From the NCBI GenBank assembly GCA_900545515.1, contig UQZA01000009.1:24849-88848 (forward strand): a stretch of DNA of 64,000 nt. The letters are read 5' to 3'. A model generated the notes under the pieces. It saw only the letters and a list, made by a program, of their open reading frames with translations, was not told where the DNA came from and did not search any database. The stretch comes from an uncultured Eubacteriales bacterium. GTDB taxonomy: Bacteria; Bacillota; Clostridia; Oscillospirales; Oscillospiraceae. Shown here piece by piece: positions 59,059-64,000 of this stretch. Every line of letters starts with the position of its first letter. The stretch's first letter is position 1. Both the position numbers and the translations under genes were made by a program.

Positions 59059-59629
59059 AGCAGATTCTCCTTTGTCATCATGTGGAAGGTTCGATATCAG
59101 TCTACCCGCAGATGGGGGAAATGTCAAGTAAAATCGGAAGTGATCTCAGGGCGGAAAAAGGAGATGCGGCTGCCCGGATGCAGGTAAAGAAAATGCTGCT
59201 GCCTGGTGGTGTTTACGCGGTTTTTTCCGTGTCTTTTTTGAAATTCGCCAGGCTTTCCCCTTTTTGGCCCGAAGCTTGTCCTCATCCGGCGGATTTTGGG
59301 TTACGGTTGCATAGAGATTATGTCAAATTCCGTTTGCATAGAAAATAGAAACAAAATGTTAACAGACTGTAACCAGAGGGGGAGAAATCTCCACATTACG
59401 CCAGACTTTTCCCTGTGAACTTCTGTGGATAACCCTGTGGAGAATGTGCAAAACTCATGTGTACCCAGGTGGATATCCACATTATTGTCAACCGAAACCG
59501 GGGGAATATACGGGAAATATGGGTGGAGCTGTCGAATTCTGGGGGGTGGAGACAAAGTTTTCCACAGGAGGAGCAAATACCTGCTTCCATCTGTGGCATA
59601 CTAAGGGAAACAAGCAAGGAGGCGGCGCG
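59059..59629. other. intergenic region with DnaA-box cluster
   Basis: No gene is supported in this 571-bp gap between divergent degV and the FAD/Rieske gene. 59059-59340 has no clear features apart from AT-richer stretches near 59300-59390; the DnaA-like boxes are at 59424-59566 (listed separately). Confidence 0.5.
59424..59566. promoter_or_regulatory. cluster of DnaA-box-like 9-mers
   Basis: TGTGGATAA (59424-59432) is an exact DnaA box (TTATCCACA on the other strand); TGTGGAGAA (59436-59444), ATATCCACA (59473-59481, within a GTGGATATCCAC palindrome) and TTTTCCACA (59558-59566) each differ at one position. All lie in 143 bp. Gene orientation to the left points toward this site, which argues against oriC. 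Confidence 0.55.
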
Positions 59630-60934
59630 ATGAAGGAGATCTGGACAAAGGGGCTGAAGATTCCCCGGTTTCCCCAGCTGGACGGGGATACGTCCACGGA
59701 GATTTTGGTCATAGGCGGGGGAATGGCAGGAGTTTTATGTGCCCGGGAGCTGCAGTCCCGGGGGGTCGAGTGTCTTTTGGTGGAGGGCAGAACCGTGGGG
59801 AGCGGCATCACCAGTGGAACGACGGCAGTGCTCAGCACCCTTCATGATCCTTTGTGTCAGGATCTGGCGGCCCGGTTTGGCCAGGAGGTTGCCCGACTGT
59901 ATGTTCTGGCCAACTGGGAGGCTTTGGAGAAATACAGAACCCTGGCCCAGCGGTATGCTTGCAGCTGGGAGGAGCGGCCCCATTACCGCTATGCCATGAC
60001 CCAGGCCCAGGCAGAGCGCCTGAAGGTGGAGGCGGAGTTGCTGGGCAGCCTGGGATTTGCCGCAGCGTACCACAAGGAGACGCCCCTGCCTTTTCCTGTG
60101 GCCGGGGCGCTGTATCTGCCGGGTATGGCCCAATTTCATCCGCTGCAATTTTTATATGGTCTGGCTTCCGGGCTGAACATTCGAGAGAATACACCGGTCC
60201 TGGGAATCTCCAATGGGGCGGCCTTTACGGAGCGGGGCAGAATCCTGGCCCGGAAGATCATTGTTGCCACCCACTTTCCCCTGGGCCGTTTTCGGGGGCT
60301 CTATTTTATGAAGCTCTATCAGCGCAGGTCCTATGTGATTGCCCTGGAGGGCGGGCCGGATGTGGAAGGGACCTATGCCGGGATGGGAGCCAGTGGCATC
60401 TCCCTGCGCAATGCCGGAAACCTGCTGTTTCTCAGCGGTGGCAGGCATCGCACTGGCGGGAAAGGCAGCTGGGAGACGGTGCGGAGCTTTGCCGCCCGTC
60501 ATTTCCCGGAGCTGCCGGAGGGGTATGCCTGGGCCAACCAGGACTGCATGACCCTGGACGGATTGCCCTACGTAGGGCTCTTCAGCCCCCATACGCCGGA
60601 CCTGTATGTGGCCACTGGCTTCGGCGCATGGGGCATGACCAATTCCATGGCGGCGGCGACCTTGCTGGCGGACCTGGTGCAGGGGAAGAAAAGTCCCTAT
60701 GCCTCTGTATATACCCCCTCCCGCTCTATGCTGCGGCCCCAGCTGCTTTCCAATCTGGGCCACACGGTGAGCAATTTCCTTCGCTTAACCCCCAAACGGT
60801 GCTCCCACATGGGCTGTGCCCTCAAGTGGAACCCGGCGGAGCACAGCTGGGACTGTCCCTGCCACGGGTCCCGGTTTACGGCAGACGGCTCGGTCCTGGA
60901 CGGACCGGCTCAGAGCCGTGTGGATCTGAGTTGA
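59630..60934 (+). CDS. FAD-dependent oxidoreductase with C-terminal Rieske domain
   Basis: The N-terminal part is a DAO-type flavoprotein: the FAD-binding glycine motif VIGGGMAGVLCARELQSRG (near 26-44), and GRTVGSGITSGTTAVLS. Near residues 395-425 it carries a complete Rieske 2Fe-2S motif, CSHMGC ... CPCHGS. Enzymes with this layout exist in Firmicutes but their substrate is not established here. ATG 59630 follows AAGGAGG. It stands alone behind a DnaA-box cluster. In an anaerobe a role in redox balance or detoxification is conceivable; that is inference. Confidence 0.88.
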   Translation: MKEIWTKGLKIPRFPQLDGDTSTEILVIGGGMAGVLCARELQSRGVECLLVEGRTVGSGITSGTTAVLSTLHDPLCQDLAARFGQEVARLYVLANWEALEKYRTLAQRYACSWEERPHYRYAMTQAQAERLKVEAELLGSLGFAAAYHKETPLPFPVAGALYLPGMAQFHPLQFLYGLASGLNIRENTPVLGISNGAAFTERGRILARKIIVATHFPLGRFRGLYFMKLYQRRSYVIALEGGPDVEGTYAGMGASGISLRNAGNLLFLSGGRHRTGGKGSWETVRSFAARHFPELPEGYAWANQDCMTLDGLPYVGLFSPHTPDLYVATGFGAWGMTNSMAAATLLADLVQGKKSPYASVYTPSRSMLRPQLLSNLGHTVSNFLRLTPKRCSHMGCALKWNPAEHSWDCPCHGSRFTADGSVLDGPAQSRVDLS

Positions 60935-61234
60935 GGGGAAGGACGGTATTTCCCATTTGCAGTGGTTCCACAATTCCAGGTGGCGCGACGGGGCCGTGAG
61001 GGATGGAAATGGAGAAATATAACCGGTTGATAAGAAGTTCTGCTCGAAAAGAAACATGCGGCTTCCTGATCGAGCCCACCTATCGGTCTGCCAGATATCC
61101 CCGTTCTGCATCCGACCGTCTGGCGGCGGCCACCAGGAATTATGGAGTCACCTGCCACCGGCAGGTGAGAGGATCCTGCAGTTCTGCTGAAATGGCGCTA
61201 TGCGCCTACCCCGGGGGAAGCCAGGCCCCTTCCG
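60935..61234. other. convergent intergenic region
   Basis: The 300-bp gap lies between the ends of the oxidoreductase and asnB genes. It holds a short hairpin CACCTGCC-acc-GGCAGGTG (61149-61167), which may terminate transcription from one side. A plus-strand ORF here has no family match and no recognisable SD. I see nothing else. Confidence 0.4.
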
Positions 61235-63058
61235 TTACACCAGCTCCACCCGATAAACTTCCATCCAGTGGTTCACCTGGAGCATGTAGGCGATGGTCTG
61301 AGCTGTGTTCATCAGCTGACCGTACCAGGGCCAGGGGTACTGGGCGGTGAGAAGATCCTCCAGGGCGTGGCGATTGGCGATTTGGAAAATGGGGGCGCTG
61401 CCCTCGTCCAAAAGGGCGCGGAGCCGTCGGGAGACCTCCTCCAGGTAGGCGGGATTGTGGGTTTTGGGGTAGGGACTTTTTTTCCTCCACAGAACCTCCG
61501 GGGGGAGGAAGTCCTCCATGGCTTTTCTCAGGAGCCCCTTCTCCATTCCTTCCAGGTCTTTGAAGGACCAGGGAATCCCATAGAGGTATTCGGCAATCCG
61601 GTAATCGCAGAAGGGAACCCGCACCTCCAGGCCGGACCACATGCTCATCCGGTCCTTCCGGTCCAGGAGGGTCTGCATGAACCACCGGAAGTTCAGGTTC
61701 ACCATTTCCTTCATCCGCCGTTCCTCCTTGCTCTGGCCCGGCAGCACATCGCTGGCCCGGCAGGTGGCCTCATACCGGCGGAATACATAGGCCTCCGGGT
61801 CCAGGACGGCCCGATAGCCATCGGTCAGGAAGGAGCTGCGCCAGGCAGTGGACTGGGCCCAGGGGAAGCCAGCCCGTTCCCGCACCTCCGGGTCCCGGTA
61901 CCAGGGATAGCCGCCAAAAATCTCATCGGCGCACTCACCAGACAGAGCCACGGTGGCGGTTTCTTTCATCTTCCGGCACAAAAGCAGGAGCGAGGTGTCC
62001 ACATCCGCCATACCGGGCAGATCCCGGGCCTCTACCGCCTCGTAGAGGGCGTCGGCCAGTTCCTGGGTGTCCAGGATGACCCAGTGGTGTTGGGAATCCA
62101 GATACTGGGTCATGATTTGGATGAACTCCGGGTCGCTGTTGGGTTGGAATTTTCCGGCGTGGAAGTATTTGGCGTTGTCCTTGTAATCTACGGAGAAGGT
62201 GTGGAGCTTCCGGCCCTGCCGGGCCTCCTCCCGGGCGGCTACAGAGGAAATGAGGCTGGAATCCAGCCCGCCAGAGAGGAAGGTGCAGATGGGCACATCG
62301 GAGACCAGCTGCCGCCGGATGGCGTCCGTCACCAAAGCGCGGACCCGCTCCAGGGTTTGGGGCAGGGAATCTATATGTTCCCGGTCCTCTAGGCGCCAGT
62401 ACCGGCGCAGACGCATGTCCTGACCGTCAAAGTAGCCGCAGCACCCCGGCTCCACCTCCCGGATGCCACGGAAGACGCCGCAGCCTGGAGTCCGGCCAGG
62501 CCCCAGGAGCATCACCTCCGCCACGCCTTGGGCGTCCACCTGAGCCGGGACCGACGGGTGGGCCAGGAGGGTCTTCAGCTCGGAGGCGAAGAGAAGCTGA
62601 CCTCCCCGAACGGTGTAGAAGAGGGGCTTGACGCCGATCCGGTCCCGAGCCAGAAACAGCCGCTCTGGCTCCTCCTCCCAGACGGCAAAGGCAAAGATGC
62701 CATTGAACCGCTCCACACAGCCGTCGCCCCATTGGGCATAAGCGTGGAGGACTACCTCGGTGTCCGAATGGCCCAGGAAAGTATGCCCCTCCAAAACCAG
62801 CAGGCGGCGCAGCTCCTCCGTGTTATAGAGCTCGCCGTTGTATACCATGTGGTAGTGGACGCCCTTGTGGAGCAGCTCCATGGGCTGCCTTCCGCCCTCC
62901 AAATCCACCACAGCCAGGCGGGCGTGGAGGAGGCTGAGTCCCTTCCCCTGGAAGATGCCCCACTGGTCCGGTCCACGCCGTGTCATTGTCTTCAGCATCG
63001 ACTCCAGGACCTCCCGGTTTTCCCCGGTGGAGCCCAAAATGCCTGCAATTGCGCACAT
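61235..63058 (-). CDS. asnB: asparagine synthase (glutamine-hydrolysing)
   Basis: AsnB makes asparagine from aspartate, glutamine and ATP. The start at 63058 places the nucleophile Cys at position 2 (MCAIAGILG), as the family requires; RGPDQWG, YNGELYN and SDTEVVLHAYAQWG of the glutaminase domain follow. The synthetase domain has the PP-loop FLSGGLDSSLISSVAA near 260, and the family motif SGECADEIFGGYPWY near 350. Length 607 residues. Upstream ATGs (63064) would place extra residues before the catalytic Cys, so they are rejected, although the SD GGGG is 13 nt away. Confidence 0.95.
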   Translation of the reverse strand: MCAIAGILGSTGENREVLESMLKTMTRRGPDQWGIFQGKGLSLLHARLAVVDLEGGRQPMELLHKGVHYHMVYNGELYNTEELRRLLVLEGHTFLGHSDTEVVLHAYAQWGDGCVERFNGIFAFAVWEEEPERLFLARDRIGVKPLFYTVRGGQLLFASELKTLLAHPSVPAQVDAQGVAEVMLLGPGRTPGCGVFRGIREVEPGCCGYFDGQDMRLRRYWRLEDREHIDSLPQTLERVRALVTDAIRRQLVSDVPICTFLSGGLDSSLISSVAAREEARQGRKLHTFSVDYKDNAKYFHAGKFQPNSDPEFIQIMTQYLDSQHHWVILDTQELADALYEAVEARDLPGMADVDTSLLLLCRKMKETATVALSGECADEIFGGYPWYRDPEVRERAGFPWAQSTAWRSSFLTDGYRAVLDPEAYVFRRYEATCRASDVLPGQSKEERRMKEMVNLNFRWFMQTLLDRKDRMSMWSGLEVRVPFCDYRIAEYLYGIPWSFKDLEGMEKGLLRKAMEDFLPPEVLWRKKSPYPKTHNPAYLEEVSRRLRALLDEGSAPIFQIANRHALEDLLTAQYPWPWYGQLMNTAQTIAYMLQVNHWMEVYRVELV

Positions 63059-63177
63059 AATCATCACAACCCCTTTCAAGCACGCTATAGTCTATTCCGT
63101 GTCCCCGGTTCTGTGAACGGTGGAATTTACCAGGGATATCTTTTTTTCCATGGGGCAGCCTAAGCCTGGGTGATGTA

Positions 63178-63609
63178 ATGATGAAAAACAGCAAGGATTT
63201 ATTGGGCTCCGTGGTCAAGACGGCGCAAATGGGAAAGACCGGCCTGGAGTGTGTGCTTCAAGCGCCTCTGCGGCCCTCCCTCCGGGAGAATCTGGAGCAA
63301 CAGGCGGCGGTCTATGAGCAGATTGCCCAGGAGGCTCTGAGTCTGGCTGCGGGGCGGAACTGGCAGGTGGAGCAGCTGGGCCCGGTGGCCAGAACCTGCT
63401 CCCGCATGGTCTCCCGGGCGCGGATGGGCGGGGGCAATTCTGACTCCAAGGCGGCTGCCATGGTGATGCAGGGTAGCACCCGGGGTCTCATCAAGGGACT
63501 GCAAAATCTCCACCAGTTTCCCTACCAGGACACAGCCGTGAGCACCCTGGCCCAGCGGCTGCTGGATTTGGAAAGCGAATCTCTGGGGCAGATGCGGGCT
63601 TATCTGTAA
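63178..63609 (+). CDS. hypothetical helical protein
   Basis: A 143-residue, cytosolic, mostly helical protein (MKNSKDLLGSVVKTAQMGKTGLECVLQAPLRPSLRENLEQQAAVYEQIAQEAL...), with a four-helix look reminiscent of DUF2383/ferritin-like small proteins, but without clear metal ligands. It starts at ATG 63178 or 63181. Codon usage is like real genes of the window. It is divergent from asnB, 119 bp away, and is followed by the dispersed repeat. Function unknown. Confidence 0.65.
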   Translation: MMKNSKDLLGSVVKTAQMGKTGLECVLQAPLRPSLRENLEQQAAVYEQIAQEALSLAAGRNWQVEQLGPVARTCSRMVSRARMGGGNSDSKAAAMVMQGSTRGLIKGLQNLHQFPYQDTAVSTLAQRLLDLESESLGQMRAYL

Positions 63610-64000
63610 GGGTACGGCTGCTTCCGATCTGCAGGGGCGGACAGACTGGTCAATGTCGCGAACTTCAGGCTAAACTCACGACCTGCTGATTTCCCCCTGG
63701 CGCGGAAGCGCCCTGCCTGCCTCCCAGGGCGGTAGGGTGCGGCCTCCTGGAAGCACCGGCGGTAGAATGTTCGGGGATCTGCCACGCTTCGGCAAATCCG
63801 GGCCGGCTCTCAGGCTGGTACGAATTTGCCTGGGCCGGGAGCCACGGCCGGTCTCTTCTGCCGGTGTGTCCGGGAGGCCGCACCCTACGGAGCTTCACAC
63901 AGCTGGTGGTTTGCACATCCCCTGTGGCGTTTTACGGCGTCTAAATCTTTATTTAAAAGAAATCTTTCCAAATATTATATAGTGTTAATGAGAAGTTTTA
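63610..64000. other. terminal non-coding region with repeat copy B
   Basis: No gene is supported up to the window end. It holds a hairpin GGCGC-GGAA-GCGCC (63700-63713), the dispersed repeat copy B and then AT-rich sequence in the last 60 bp, where a following gene's promoter may lie outside the window. Confidence 0.5.
63728..63881. repeat. dispersed near-palindromic repeat, copy B
   Basis: Ends are inverted repeats: GGTAGGGTGCGGCCTCCTGGA near the left end and the complement of GTAGGGTGCGGCCTCC-(C)GGA at the right end (read inward). Further in, CACCGGCGGTAGA mirrors TCTTCTGCCGGTG, and GGCAAAT mirrors ATTTGCC, so the whole element can fold into one long hairpin. It is homologous to copy A (33077-33231). 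Confidence 0.82.

Noticed and set aside
59340..59570. Chromosomal origin of replication (oriC)
   Set aside because: DnaA boxes and some AT-richness are present, but there is no dnaA/dnaN nearby and the genes to the left point toward the site instead of away from it.
61003..61350. Plus-strand ORF of 115 codons in the gap after the FAD/Rieske gene, overlapping the 3' end of asnB
   Set aside because: No family motif, no SD, unusual codon use, and it runs antisense into asnB.
1..64000. tRNA, rRNA and CRISPR arrays
   Set aside because: No cloverleaf with a TTC-arm, no rRNA-like conserved segments and no regularly spaced direct repeats were seen on either strand; a covariance-model scan would be decisive.

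Overview
The window looks like a chromosomal segment from a GC-rich, anaerobic, endospore-forming Clostridia species, most likely an Oscillospiraceae-type gut bacterium. The evidence is an IspH fused to S1 RNA-binding domains, SpoIIR, oxygen-sensitive class III ribonucleotide reductase (NrdD), AddAB rather than RecBCD, a YesM/YesN two-component pair, ECF-type riboflavin uptake and CIRCE/HrcA-style heat-shock control. Taxonomy is inferred from gene content only. No rRNA, tRNA, CRISPR array, plasmid or prophage module was found.

Layout. 0-5.4 kb: divergent type IIA topoisomerase pair (the B subunit is cut by the window edge), a YitT-family membrane protein and a lipoprotein with a degenerate transglutaminase fold. 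5.4-10.1 kb: a low-GC remnant of a secreted protein, then prfB, cmk, ispH-S1 fusion and a Dabb protein. 10.1-14.2 kb: an OFA-type MFS transporter facing a leftward four-gene cluster (metalloprotease-like protein, ABC-F ATPase, Lar-like zinc protein, short ORF). 14.3-20.9 kb: CIRCE-htpG, a structured leader with tandem paralogous membrane proteins, FMN riboswitch-ribU, a SLOG/DUF1273 protein, a DUF4830 protein and an RsuA-family pseudouridine synthase. 21.0-28.6 kb: PucR-type regulator, ftsE-ftsX, an M23 hydrolase and an S41 protease (a cell-wall remodelling block), then greA-lysS. 28.6-29.45 kb: decayed IS21-type DNA. 29.4-33 kb: nrdD behind two NrdR boxes, and galM. 33.0-33.5 kb: dispersed palindromic repeat copy A. 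33.5-47.4 kb: YfmF/YfmH-like M16 pair, lgt, a small helical protein, a structured intergenic region, DUF1015-ispE-spoIIR-addB-addA. 47.4-51.5 kb: S-layer-homology protein, membrane glycosyltransferase, XRE regulator. 51.6-57.6 kb: a sugar-sensing signalling operon (YesN, YesM, membrane-anchored binding protein, MglB-like lipoprotein, flavodoxin-fold protein) ending in a strong bidirectional terminator. 57.7-64 kb: small multidrug export family protein, DegV, a DnaA-box cluster, FAD/Rieske oxidoreductase, asnB, a small helical protein, and repeat copy B.

How the parts fit. Most of the window is housekeeping, arranged in short translationally coupled operons (ATGA/GTGA overlaps). The strongest candidates for something undescribed are: (1) the five-gene two-component operon whose membrane-anchored binding protein probably acts as an extracellular co-sensor for the YesM kinase, with no permease nearby; (2) a nearly leaderless ten-codon ORF whose UGA stop overlaps the prfB start, in a prfB gene that lacks the usual frameshift; (3) a roughly 155 bp near-palindromic dispersed repeat present twice; (4) two intergenic regions with strong, partly competing RNA hairpins and terminators (16.38-16.51 kb and 37.43-37.60 kb); and (5) a compact DnaA-box cluster far from any dnaA gene.
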